A DNA stretch of 32,141 nt from Verrucomicrobiaceae bacterium. Lineage in GTDB: Bacteria; Verrucomicrobiota; Verrucomicrobiia; Verrucomicrobiales; Verrucomicrobiaceae. The notes under the pieces were generated by a model, which ran no database searches, had not been told where the DNA came from, and worked only from the letters and a program-made list of their open reading frames with translations. A program made the position numbers and the translations under genes. Positions 15,957 to 24,770 of the stretch are shown here, one piece after another (position 1 is the stretch's first letter; each line of letters begins with the position of its first letter). The stretch is taken from assembly GCA_947466075.1 (NCBI GenBank), contig CANIBP010000064.1:1-32141 (forward strand), read 5' to 3'.

Positions 15957-16820
15957 TCAACGTGAGCCCCGCTCCTTGGCAATGGCCTCACGAATCTTCT
16001 CCATGCGGTTCGCTGGGTTCGGGTGCGAACTCATGAAATCAGAACTTTTCGAACCACCGCTGACTTCGGCGAGGATTTCCATCACGCCGATGAGTGCTTC
16101 GGGGTTATAACCAGCCTGGATCATGAAACGCACGCCCAGCGCATCGGACTCTGACTCGTCATCGCGGCTGAATTTCATCACCCGCCACTGAGCCACCATG
16201 TTGGCGACCTGCGCACCTGTATTGCTATGACCATCGGACAGCAGGACGCCAATACCTTGCGCCAGACCGCTCCAGAGTTGTGAATTCGCCATCTGCTCAT
16301 TGGAATGGCGGCCCACCACATGACCCATCTCGTGACCGAGCACTCCGGCGAGCTGATCTTCGGACTTCAAGCGGCGAAACAATGCCTCTGTGATGAAAAT
16401 CTGACCACCGGGCAAAGCGAAGGCATTCACGGTCTGGTTGTCGGCCAGTAGATGGAATTTGAATTGATACGACGTTTCTTTGGCTGCGGTGGAGGTGATC
16501 AGACGTGCTCCCACCTGCTCCACGAGCGCCCGGCCCTTCGGATCACGGGACAGGCCGCCGCTTTCGCGGATCATCTGCGGTGCGGACTGCAGGCCGAGGG
16601 CGATTTCCTCCTGCGGTGTGGCTAGTGCAAGACGTTGCTCGCGCCCGGTGAAATCGTTTTGATACTTCGTTGTGCCGATCCAGTGATAGACCAGTGATCC
16701 GCCGATGATCAGTAGCGCCATAATCACGCATGGATTGAGGGAGCAGCCGCGTCGGCCACGTTCATCCCCAAACACAGAAATGCGTGAAGCCAGGAGGAGA
16801 CGATGGAGCGTTGGGATCAT
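15957..16820 (-). CDS. M48-family zinc metalloprotease (BepA/LoiP-like)
   Basis: The 287-residue product has one membrane span (about residues 32-48, MALLIIGGSLVYHWIG) and a peptidase domain behind it. The zinc site HEMGH is at 163-167, with the third ligand in the downstream DDESESDALGV, and FALPGGQIFIT and SSHPNPANRMEKI are typical M48B/M48C segments. Relatives take part in quality control of outer-membrane proteins. The N-terminal cytoplasmic stretch (GRRGCSLNP before the span) supports the start at 16820. It is divergent from the permease gene with 62 bases between, which should hold both promoters. Confidence 0.92.
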   Translation of the reverse strand: MIPTLHRLLLASRISVFGDERGRRGCSLNPCVIMALLIIGGSLVYHWIGTTKYQNDFTGREQRLALATPQEEIALGLQSAPQMIRESGGLSRDPKGRALVEQVGARLITSTAAKETSYQFKFHLLADNQTVNAFALPGGQIFITEALFRRLKSEDQLAGVLGHEMGHVVGRHSNEQMANSQLWSGLAQGIGVLLSDGHSNTGAQVANMVAQWRVMKFSRDDESESDALGVRFMIQAGYNPEALIGVMEILAEVSGGSKSSDFMSSHPNPANRMEKIREAIAKERGSR

Positions 16821-16882
16821 GAAGTGCCTTATACTTCATGGAAAAATCTTGAGCCAGCAGGGATTTTGCGGCATGGCAGATC

Positions 16883-18070
16883 ATGTCGTTGTTTCAAGAG
16901 CATGATCAAACCGTGGATTGGGGCCGCAAAGGCTCGCAGGCGGTCGTCACGCTGGCCTGTTTGTTTGTGGTACTCACCGGCATGAAAATCGCCGCCAATG
17001 TGCTGGTGCCCATCGTTTATGCGTTTTTCCTCGCGGTGCTGAGCTACCCACTGGTGCGCTGGATGCGGCGGCATCGAGTGCCTGCTAGCCTCGCGCTGGG
17101 CATCACGATGCTGGTTAATTTGAGCGTGCTGGCCGGATTGATTACCGTGGGCGTGCGGCTGCTGATCAGTTTCTGGGCGGATCTGCCGCGTTACCTTCGT
17201 GGCCTTGAAAAATACTCGAATGACGCGGCCTCATGGCTCGAAGCCAACGGTGTCGCAGGTGCGAAGGCCTCGGTGAGCGGAATGTTTGATTGGAACACGT
17301 TTATTGGCTATGCGGCAAATCAGGATGTGATGAGCAACCTCGGTGGTTTCCTGGGCACCACCTTCGGCACGCTGGCCACGCTTCTTGCCAGCCTCATCAT
17401 GATCCTCATTGTGATGATGTTCATTCTCATGGAGGCGCACGGCACACACAGCCGCCTTCAGGCGGTGCAGCTCTCCGGCGGCCCTGACTTCAGTGGCCTG
17501 ATGCGCAGTGCCGATGACATTCAGAAGTACCTCGGCGTCAAAACTCTCATCAGCGCACTGACCGGCCTGTTGGCAGGATTTTGGTGCTGGTTCTTTGACC
17601 TGCACTATCCGCTGCTGTGGGCGCTGCTGGCCTTTTTGTTCAACTACATCCCGGCGGTAGGCAGCACAGCGGCTTCCATCCCTGCCATCGTGGAAGCACT
17701 CGTTCAGCACGGCCCCGGCACTGCGATTTTCGTCGCCATCGGCTACGGCGGCATCAATTTCTGTCTCGATAACTTTGTGCAGCCCACCATGCTCGGAAAT
17801 CGCTTCGGCATCTCACCGCTGGTGGTCATTCTCTCCGTCATCTTCTGGGGCTGGCTGTGGGGACCGCTGGGCATGTTCCTAGCCGTCCCGCTCACGATGG
17901 TGCTCAAAGTGCTGCTGGATAACAACGCCGAGTTCCAATGGATTTCCGTCGCCATGGCGAAGAAGAAGGTGCGCCACGGCGAGGTGGAGGTAGCAGGTTA
18001 CGACCTGCACTTGAATGAGGACGAGACGATAGGCGGCGGTGCCAGCACCGAGAATCCGAAGCGCGAGTGA
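16883..18070 (+). CDS. AI-2E family transporter (PerM/YdiK-like permease)
   Basis: The 395-residue product has about seven to eight membrane segments, beginning AVVTLACLFVVLTGMKIAAN, in the order usual for the AI-2E/PerM family. The C-terminal half holds the conserved stretches LLWALLAFLFNYIPAVGSTA, DNFVQPTMLGNRFGISPLVV and WGWLWGPLGMFLAVPLTMVL. Members are described as exporters of autoinducer-2, as Na+/H+ antiporters or as of unknown substrate, so no specific cargo is claimed. The C-terminus is hydrophilic and acidic. No Shine-Dalgarno is seen. Confidence 0.93.
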   Translation: MSLFQEHDQTVDWGRKGSQAVVTLACLFVVLTGMKIAANVLVPIVYAFFLAVLSYPLVRWMRRHRVPASLALGITMLVNLSVLAGLITVGVRLLISFWADLPRYLRGLEKYSNDAASWLEANGVAGAKASVSGMFDWNTFIGYAANQDVMSNLGGFLGTTFGTLATLLASLIMILIVMMFILMEAHGTHSRLQAVQLSGGPDFSGLMRSADDIQKYLGVKTLISALTGLLAGFWCWFFDLHYPLLWALLAFLFNYIPAVGSTAASIPAIVEALVQHGPGTAIFVAIGYGGINFCLDNFVQPTMLGNRFGISPLVVILSVIFWGWLWGPLGMFLAVPLTMVLKVLLDNNAEFQWISVAMAKKKVRHGEVEVAGYDLHLNEDETIGGGASTENPKRE

Positions 18071-18094
18071 CGTGTCTGCTCAATGCAGCCGCAC

Positions 18095-18130
18095 ACCTGT
18101 GCCATCTCGCCTCATGAGACATGCACAGGT
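18095..18130. terminator. Stem-loop between the permease gene and clpB
   Basis: acctgtgc (18095-18102) pairs with gcacaggt (18123-18130), with an inner tctc/gaga pair. It lies 25 bases after the permease stop and 113 bases before the clpB start. It has no T-run, so intrinsic termination is uncertain. The interval contains no CIRCE element. Confidence 0.45.
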
Positions 18131-18242
18131 TTGACGCATCAAAACACGCCGTAGCTTCGACAAATCAAGGTTGGCAGGCGGATTAGGCCGTATGGCATGG
18201 TTTTAGCGAGATATCGGACAAACAACCAACCACCGACCAACC

Positions 18243-20828
18243 ATGTCCCCCGAAAAATTCACCGTTAAGCTTCAGGAAGCCTTCAATGCCTCGCAGTCCA
18301 TTGCCACGCGGCATGGGCATCAGGAGTTGAAGCCCGCGCATCTTCTCCTCGCGTTGCTTGAGCAGGAGGGTGGCATCGCCACGCCTCTTTTTGAAAAGGC
18401 AGCAGTGAATCCAGCCGCAGCGCAAGGTTTGAAGGCAGGAGTTGAAGCTGCGCTCGCAAAGCAACCGAAGGTCAGCGGTGGCACCAGTGGCCTGCATCTC
18501 TCCAATGAGATGCGCGAACTCATGACGAAGGCCGAGGACGAGCAGAAGAAGCTCAAGGACGACTTCCTGAGCGTTGAGCATGTCATCTTGGCGCTATTCA
18601 AGACGAAGACAGAACTCTCCGATGTGCTGAAGCAGGCCGGACTGACCTACGACACGGTTTCGAAGGCGCTCACCGCTGTGCGTGGTTCTCAGCGTGTGGT
18701 CGATCAGGACCCCGAAGGCAAATACCAGACGCTGGAGAAATACGGCACCGATCTCACCGCCCGTGCCAAGGCGGGCAAGATTGATCCGGTCATCGGTCGC
18801 GATGAAGAAATCCGCCGCGTGATGCAGGTGCTCAGTCGCCGCACAAAGAACAACCCCGTGCTCATTGGCGAGCCCGGCGTGGGCAAGACGGCCATCGCGG
18901 AAGGTCTCGCGCGACGCATCGTCGCTGGGGACGTGCCGGATTCGCTGAAGGGCAAAAAGCTCATCAGCATGGACCTCGGCGGCATGATGGCTGGGGCAAA
19001 GTTCCGTGGTGAATTCGAGGAGCGGCTTAAGGCTTTCCTCAAAGAGGTCACTTCGAGTGATGGCGAGATCATTCTCTTCATCGACGAGTTGCACACCATC
19101 GTCGGCGCGGGCAAAGGTGAGGGCGCGATGGATGCGGGCAATCTTTTGAAGCCGCAGCTCGCTCGCGGGGAGTTGCGCTGCATCGGCGCGACCACGCTGG
19201 ATGAGTATCGCAAGCACATCGAAAAAGATCCTGCGTTGGAGCGTCGCTTCCAGCCGGTCAAGGTCGGCGAGCCGAGCGTGGAGGACACCATCGCCATCCT
19301 GCGCGGCTTGAAGGAACGCTACGAAGTCCACCACGGCGTGCGCATTCAAGACAACGCCATCATTGCCGCCGCCACGCTGAGCAATCGCTACATCACCGAC
19401 CGCTTTCTGCCGGATAAAGCCATCGACCTCGTCGATGAAGCCGCCAGCCGCATCAAGATCGAGCTAGACTCCATGCCGACGGAGATCGACGTGATCGAGC
19501 GCCAGGTCATGATGGGCGAGATGGAGCGTCAGGCTTTGAAAAAGGAGAAGGACGCTGCTTCCAAAGCCCGCATTGAAAAGCTGGACAAAGAGATCGCTGA
19601 CCTCAAGGAAAGCTCCTCGGCACTGAAGGCTCAATGGATGAAGGAAAAAGAATCCGTGCAGGTCGGTCGCAAGATGAAGGAGGAACTCGAACGCCTCCGT
19701 ACCGAGCAGGAACAGGCGCAGCGCCGTGGCGACTTCGGTCGTGCCGGTGAGATTCAATACGGCCTCATCCCTGATCTCGAAAAGAAGCTCACCGCCACGT
19801 CCTCGGAGAACAAAGAGCCCCGCGCAGCACACACCTTGCTGCGCGAAGAAGTCACCGAAGAAGACATCGCCCGCGTCGTGGCGAACTGGACCGGCATTCC
19901 CGTTTCACGCCTGCAAGAGGGCGAACGCTCGAAGCTCGTGAAGATGGAGGAACGCCTCGGCAAACGCGTCATCGGCCAAAAGGACGCTATCACCGCCGTC
20001 AGCAACGCCGTGCGCCGTGCGCGTGCAGGCATTCAGGATGAAAACCGGCCAATTGGCAGCTTCCTCTTCCTCGGCCCCACCGGCGTCGGCAAGACGGAGC
20101 TTTGCAAAGCGCTCGCCGAGTTCCTCTTCGATGACGACAGCGCCATGACGCGCATCGACATGAGCGAATACATGGAGAAGCACAGCGTCAGTCGTCTCAT
20201 CGGCGCGCCTCCCGGCTACGTCGGTTATGAAGAAGGCGGCCAGCTTAGCGAAGCCGTGCGCCGTCGGCCTTACAGCGTCGTCTTGTTCGACGAGGTCGAA
20301 AAAGCGCACCCGGATGTCTTCAACACGCTGCTCCAGGTGCTCGATGATGGCCGCATCACCGACGGCCAGGGCCGCACGGTTGATTTCAAGAACACGGTCC
20401 TCATCATGACCAGCAACATCGGCAGCAACGTCATTCAAGACGTGTCCAACGCTGAGCAGCGCGATGCCTTGGTGCGCGACAGCCTGAAGCAGTTCTTCCG
20501 CCCCGAGTTCCTCAACCGCATCGACGAAATCGTCATCTTCGACCGACTCGACGCCGCCCAGCTCGACCAGATCGTCAAAATTCAGCTCCAGCGCGTCATC
20601 GACCGCCTCGCCAAGCAGAACATCCACCTCACCGTCACCGACGACACCACCCGCTACCTCGCCGACGCCGGCTTCGATCCCGTCTTCGGTGCGAGACCCC
20701 TCAAACGCGCCATCCAAAAGCATCTACTCGATCCGCTCAGCTTAGCTGTTCTCGAAGGCGGCTTCAAAGACGGCGACCACATCACCGCGGTGATGAAGGG
20801 CGGAAAGCCGGTGTTTGAGAAGAAGTGA
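18243..20828 (+). CDS. clpB: ATP-dependent disaggregase ClpB
   Basis: The 861-residue product is full length: Clp N-domain (1-145), first AAA+ module with Walker A GEPGVGKTA (about 208-216) and Walker B ILFIDELHT, coiled-coil middle domain (about 410-525) that separates ClpB from ClpA/ClpC, second AAA+ module with Walker A GPTGVGKTE (about 611-619) and Walker B VLFDEVEKAHPD, and C-terminal D2-small domain. ClpB hexamers, with DnaK, pull proteins out of aggregates in the cytoplasm after heat stress. No Shine-Dalgarno precedes the ATG, and no heat-shock promoter could be identified with confidence upstream. Confidence 0.98.
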   Translation: MSPEKFTVKLQEAFNASQSIATRHGHQELKPAHLLLALLEQEGGIATPLFEKAAVNPAAAQGLKAGVEAALAKQPKVSGGTSGLHLSNEMRELMTKAEDEQKKLKDDFLSVEHVILALFKTKTELSDVLKQAGLTYDTVSKALTAVRGSQRVVDQDPEGKYQTLEKYGTDLTARAKAGKIDPVIGRDEEIRRVMQVLSRRTKNNPVLIGEPGVGKTAIAEGLARRIVAGDVPDSLKGKKLISMDLGGMMAGAKFRGEFEERLKAFLKEVTSSDGEIILFIDELHTIVGAGKGEGAMDAGNLLKPQLARGELRCIGATTLDEYRKHIEKDPALERRFQPVKVGEPSVEDTIAILRGLKERYEVHHGVRIQDNAIIAAATLSNRYITDRFLPDKAIDLVDEAASRIKIELDSMPTEIDVIERQVMMGEMERQALKKEKDAASKARIEKLDKEIADLKESSSALKAQWMKEKESVQVGRKMKEELERLRTEQEQAQRRGDFGRAGEIQYGLIPDLEKKLTATSSENKEPRAAHTLLREEVTEEDIARVVANWTGIPVSRLQEGERSKLVKMEERLGKRVIGQKDAITAVSNAVRRARAGIQDENRPIGSFLFLGPTGVGKTELCKALAEFLFDDDSAMTRIDMSEYMEKHSVSRLIGAPPGYVGYEEGGQLSEAVRRRPYSVVLFDEVEKAHPDVFNTLLQVLDDGRITDGQGRTVDFKNTVLIMTSNIGSNVIQDVSNAEQRDALVRDSLKQFFRPEFLNRIDEIVIFDRLDAAQLDQIVKIQLQRVIDRLAKQNIHLTVTDDTTRYLADAGFDPVFGARPLKRAIQKHLLDPLSLAVLEGGFKDGDHITAVMKGGKPVFEKK

Positions 20829-20869
20829 GCCGATTCAGAGCTTCGTTACTTTCAATCCTCCCATGGCCT

Positions 20870-20970
20870 TATCGAGAGGTCGTCAAAAACGCCAGCAGAT
20901 CACGGAGTTCGGCATCCGTGAGCGACATCACGAGTCCCATCGACGTTTCATCAGCTCCGTTTGCGGACAG
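20870..20970 (-). pseudogene. 3' remnant of a probable c-type cytochrome domain gene
   Basis: Thirty-two codons read LSANGADETSMGLVMSLTDA-ELRDLLAFLTTSR and stop at 20872-20870. The ending (SLTDAELRDLLAFL) is typical of the last helix of cytochrome c domains in planctomycete and verrucomicrobial PVC-type heme proteins. The remnant follows directly, in the same frame, after the TAA (20973-20971) of the sialidase/subtilisin fusion gene. The heme motif CxxCH and the rest of the gene are missing. It is best explained by a recombination or deletion that placed the fusion gene onto the end of a cytochrome gene. Readthrough of the TAA is possible but unlikely. Confidence 0.6.
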
Positions 20971-22998
20971 TTACTTCTTCATCACGAGTTCCAGCGCCGC
21001 CATGAGATCAAGGCGGCGGTAGCTGCGTTCGGTGGCGGGATCGTCCACGGGTTTGCCGGTGTTTTGGAAAATCTTCATCATCGCTTCGGCGATGTTCTTG
21101 CCGTCAGACTTCCAGTCGTAGCCACTCTTCTCGATGGCTTCGCGGAGGATCATCGCGGAGCCGCACACGATGGCATTCGATGAACTCGTGGCCTTCGCGG
21201 GGACGAGCAGATCGACCTTTGCGTGGCGGTCGAGCGTGGCGGTGTCCTTGCCGGGTATCACAGCACCGATCGCAAAGCAGTTCGGTTGCGATGCGGGCCA
21301 GGAGATGCCGCCAGTGAAGTGATGATTGCCAGCGGGGGCGCTGACCCAGATGCCGATTTCGCGGAGGGTCGCGAGCTTGTCGTCGATTTCGGTGGGCACG
21401 GGTTCGGCGTGTTCTTGATCATCGACGGGCGCGAGATTCACGGTGGTGATGTGATGCTCGGTGTGGTGGTCGATGACCCATTGCAAGGCGCGGGCGAGCG
21501 ACGCGCTGTCGGCGACCCTGCCGTGGCAGCATTCCAGGCTGCGCACGATGGCGAGCTGGTTGTTAAAGGCGACACCGCGTTGGTTTTCGAAATGGATGGA
21601 AGACGGAATGCCGATGGTCGAGCCGTGGTAGCCCTTGCCTTCGTGCTTGGGATCGTCGTCTCCATCCACTGCATCGTAGGCCACGCGCACCTTCGGGACT
21701 CCGTCCACGACGGCTTTCCACTCGGGCTTCGACAGGGTGCAGCCATCATCGAGGAGCGCGAGCGTCTGGCCTTTGCCAAAGGTGAGCAGGTCGGCATAGG
21801 CGGCCCATGCTTCGGTGATGCGCGCATGCGTGAACTCCGCGGGCTGTGCGGGTTCGATGGCGGGCAGCTTGTCCGCAGTCGGTGCCTCCCACACGGTGGC
21901 ACCCATGTGGTAGCCGTCGTGGTCGGCGGTCTTCTTTGCATACCACGCGGTGACGATGCGCCCGTTGGCGAGTTGCACGCTGCTCGGGTAACCGCCATCG
22001 CCCCCGCCCTTTGCCCAGCCGATGTGGTTCACGAGACGCACAGGCTCGGTCCACGTGTGGCCTTCGTCGTTGCTGAGCTTTGCGCAGACGCCCTGCTTGC
22101 CCTCGGTGCGCACGGTGTAGCTGAGGAGCAGGCGGCCATCCTTGAGGCGATTGAGGTGGCCATTCACCTCCCCATGATCCTTTCCATCGCCGATGCTCGT
22201 CACGCGGCGCGGTGACTGCCACGTCACGCCGTCGTCATCGCTGCGAACGAGATCCACCGCCGAGTGATTGAAGCGAGCGGCAGCGAGCCAGGCCTTGCCA
22301 CCGAGCGGGAAAATGTCCGTCTCGTTGTGCCTTGGACCGATCAATGAGATCCGCTGCCAAGTCGCGCCATCATCATCACTGCGGAAATGCCAGGACCGCC
22401 AGTTCTTTGCCCCAGAAGTCGCTGCCTCGCTGAGTTCGCCCTGATAACACGACGCGTGCAGTGCGTCATCCGAGCCTTTCCAAATGTCGCCGAACGGGAT
22501 GTGTTCGCTCCAGCCAGCGTCTCCAGCAGGAAAGGTGTCGCGCTTCGTCCAGGTGCGACCGCCATCACTGGAACGCAGCACCCAGGGACGCAGCACGGCG
22601 TCGCGGAAGGGCGCCTGCTTTGGCCGCCCGGGCTGCTGCACATCCGTCCAGCCCGAACACAGCACGATGAGATCGCCGTTCTTTGCGAGCCCCGCAGCGT
22701 GGTTCAATCGGTTCGTATGCGGCTCATGCTGGGTGACGGTGCTGCGTTTCTCCCACTTCAGTCCATCGCCGCTTGCCCAGCATTCCACATCCGCCTCCAT
22801 CGTGGCGTGCGCTGGCTTGTTGTGCAGAATTGCAACGACCGCGCCATCGCGCATGAGCGTGAGGCTCGGCCACGCGCAGGCATTTTCGACGGCGACTGAA
22901 TGGCGTGCGCCAACGGCTTCGACTTCGGTGGCCTTAACGGGGACTACGCAGATTGATTGTGCGCAAAGGAGAAGGCTAACAGTCAGGATTCGATGCAT
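20971..22998 (-). CDS. Secreted fusion of a sialidase-fold beta-propeller and a subtilisin-like protease
   Basis: The 675-residue product from ATG 22998 has a signal peptide (MHRILTVSLLLCAQSICVVP-VKA); the frame is open to 23094, but the upstream part is hydrophilic. Residues about 30-385 form a BNR propeller with four Asp boxes (SSDGGRTW, SDDDGATW, SDDDGVTW, SNDEGHTW). Residues about 395-640 form a peptidase S8 domain with Asp417 (LALLDDGC), His458 (GYHGSTIG), the oxyanion Asn in VSAPAGNHHF and Ser605 (ATSSSNAIVCG). The FRIP arginine of classical sialidases is not seen near WPSLTLMRDG, so sialidase activity is uncertain. All protease residues are present. It is the last gene of the hydrolase run, 99 bases after the TPR-SGNH gene. 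No pro-domain is obvious. Confidence 0.88.
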   Translation of the reverse strand: MHRILTVSLLLCAQSICVVPVKATEVEAVGARHSVAVENACAWPSLTLMRDGAVVAILHNKPAHATMEADVECWASGDGLKWEKRSTVTQHEPHTNRLNHAAGLAKNGDLIVLCSGWTDVQQPGRPKQAPFRDAVLRPWVLRSSDGGRTWTKRDTFPAGDAGWSEHIPFGDIWKGSDDALHASCYQGELSEAATSGAKNWRSWHFRSDDDGATWQRISLIGPRHNETDIFPLGGKAWLAAARFNHSAVDLVRSDDDGVTWQSPRRVTSIGDGKDHGEVNGHLNRLKDGRLLLSYTVRTEGKQGVCAKLSNDEGHTWTEPVRLVNHIGWAKGGGDGGYPSSVQLANGRIVTAWYAKKTADHDGYHMGATVWEAPTADKLPAIEPAQPAEFTHARITEAWAAYADLLTFGKGQTLALLDDGCTLSKPEWKAVVDGVPKVRVAYDAVDGDDDPKHEGKGYHGSTIGIPSSIHFENQRGVAFNNQLAIVRSLECCHGRVADSASLARALQWVIDHHTEHHITTVNLAPVDDQEHAEPVPTEIDDKLATLREIGIWVSAPAGNHHFTGGISWPASQPNCFAIGAVIPGKDTATLDRHAKVDLLVPAKATSSSNAIVCGSAMILREAIEKSGYDWKSDGKNIAEAMMKIFQNTGKPVDDPATERSYRRLDLMAALELVMKK

Positions 22999-23097
22999 GG
23001 CGGCGTGAGTTTGAGGAAGGCGACGGCTGGGTTCAGTGCAGTTCACCGATGGACAGGTTGATATGTGATTTCCTGTTGAGATCATACGAACCAATGG

Positions 23098-24669
23098 TCA
23101 CTGCGTCGGGTTGGGATTGGACTCCTGAAATGCTTTCCAGGCTGCTTGCTGAAGAACGGCGGCATCCGCGTCAGACAGATTGGGGTGAGCCAGACCTACT
23201 GGACTAAATCCAGTGAGAGCCGAGTAAATGCTGCACGCCGTCATGTAAGCTCCCTTGGGTGCTGCGTGAATCCAATCGGCATAGACGGTCCCAAATTGTT
23301 CCGCCGTTGGATGCTGTCCCAGGAATTGCATCCAGGCGTGAACGCTGGGTGCAAGGGGAACCTTCAAGGCACCGGCCAGCGCCACATTGTTGTCGTGAAA
23401 TTTTTGATAAGCATCGGGATAAACAGAAGCCTGCGCAATTGGGCTTTCATAAAGCACGGGCCTGGCCTTCCTGCTTCGGATCAGGTCGGCAAACAGCGTT
23501 CCATATTTCAAAAGATCGTCAGACTTCATGGTGTAAAACGTCTCGAAGACGACAGCATCCCAAGGCTCTGCGTTGATCACACCACGCGCTGTGTCTGGTG
23601 AGTCGCCGGCATCCCAGAAGGTATTGATGCCCGTTCCCATGCGGACGAAATCACCGGCGATGATTCGTGGTTTGTCGGCAGGTGCTGACTCCGCGATTTT
23701 TGTGACCAGTCCTGGGATGTCTTCCCGCAGGGTGTGGCTGGAACCGATGAACAAGACCTTGAGCACCTTGTTGTCATCAGAGATGAGGTTGCGGAGGCGG
23801 AGGCGCAGCATCGCTTCGCGCGAAGGGAGGTAAAAGATGCGACCTCCATCGTCCGGTGGCCGGACACCCGCGCCTGGCATTTCGAGCACCTTCATGAGCT
23901 CTGGTTTGGCGCGTTCGTAGTCCTGCGCATCGTAGTAACTCAGTCCGATCTGTAACTGGATGTCCGCCTTGATGGCGTCGGTGACCTCCGGCATGGCTAG
24001 GGCTCTGGCAAACGCGACCCTGGCGGCTTCAAAGTTCCGCTCAAGCATCAGCGTTTTTCCAATCGACACTCTCGTGCTCAATCTGAAGGAATGTGTCAGT
24101 GCTTCATTCGCTGCCAACGATTCCCTCAGTCCACGGGCCTCGGCATACTCCTTCAAACCCATGAGAACTTTTACCTGGCCCGTCTCGGCGGCAATTTTTT
24201 GTTCGGGCGTGATTTCGGGCGACTTCAGGATGTCGGCGAAGACCTCCCGAGCTCTTGAATAAACCAAGGGATATTTCAGCAGCGTTTGTCCGAGCAGCAT
24301 GCTGATCTCCAAGCGGGTATGATTTGAGATGCCCTTTTGCGACAACGCTTTTTCCAGGGCGGCAATCGCGGGCTGATCTTTCTTCTCCTCAATATAGCCC
24401 GAGCCGATCATGCGTAGGGCCTGTGCGCTCTGTTCAGGCGTGATTCCCTCGATGGCGAGGGCCTTCTCAAACTCGGCTCTTGCTGATGTGAAATTCTTCT
24501 CGGATGCGAAGGCACCGCCGATGCCGATATGCGCGGCGGCTTTCTCTGGACCCGTTAACGCCTTCTCCAGAGCACGCGTGAGCTGCTTCCGATCCTCTGC
24601 GGGATCGGCGTGGAGGGTAGCCAGCGGTGCGAGGAGAAGGGTGGTGAGGAGCGATAAGGTGATTTTCAT
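23098..24669 (-). CDS. Secreted TPR-repeat protein fused to an SGNH hydrolase domain
   Basis: The 523-residue product from ATG 24669 has a signal peptide (MKITLSLLTTLLLAPLATLH). The ORF extends to 24792 but would overlap the upstream gene and lose the signal. Residues about 25-285 are TPR-like helical repeats with recurring patterns such as ARAEFEKALAI, AIAALEKALSQ and ARVAFARALAMP. The C-terminal domain is SGNH-like: Ser311 in LFIGSSHT, an IIAGDFVRMGTGIN segment, and Asp465-x-x-His468 in DWIHAAPKG. SGNH enzymes remove acyl groups from sugars or lipids. The fusion with TPRs suggests docking to a partner protein. Confidence 0.82.
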   Translation of the reverse strand: MKITLSLLTTLLLAPLATLHADPAEDRKQLTRALEKALTGPEKAAAHIGIGGAFASEKNFTSARAEFEKALAIEGITPEQSAQALRMIGSGYIEEKKDQPAIAALEKALSQKGISNHTRLEISMLLGQTLLKYPLVYSRAREVFADILKSPEITPEQKIAAETGQVKVLMGLKEYAEARGLRESLAANEALTHSFRLSTRVSIGKTLMLERNFEAARVAFARALAMPEVTDAIKADIQLQIGLSYYDAQDYERAKPELMKVLEMPGAGVRPPDDGGRIFYLPSREAMLRLRLRNLISDDNKVLKVLFIGSSHTLREDIPGLVTKIAESAPADKPRIIAGDFVRMGTGINTFWDAGDSPDTARGVINAEPWDAVVFETFYTMKSDDLLKYGTLFADLIRSRKARPVLYESPIAQASVYPDAYQKFHDNNVALAGALKVPLAPSVHAWMQFLGQHPTAEQFGTVYADWIHAAPKGAYMTACSIYSALTGFSPVGLAHPNLSDADAAVLQQAAWKAFQESNPNPTQ

Positions 24670-24770
24670 GCGGCCTTCAGGATTTCCATGTCGCTTGTCG
24701 CGAGCTAGCCCCGTCCTTGCTATTGAACGACGATGGTGCCGAGGAAAGTGGAGGATGAAGGGAGGGGCTT

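Noticed and set aside
18071..18242. CIRCE element or sigma-32-type promoter for clpB
   Set aside because: No TTAGCACTC/GAGTGCTAA pair and no convincing heat-shock promoter were found. TTGACG at 18131 has no proper -10 partner.
21223..22215. 330-residue plus-strand ORF
   Set aside because: It is antisense to the sialidase/subtilisin fusion. The minus-strand frame carries the Asp boxes and the catalytic triad.
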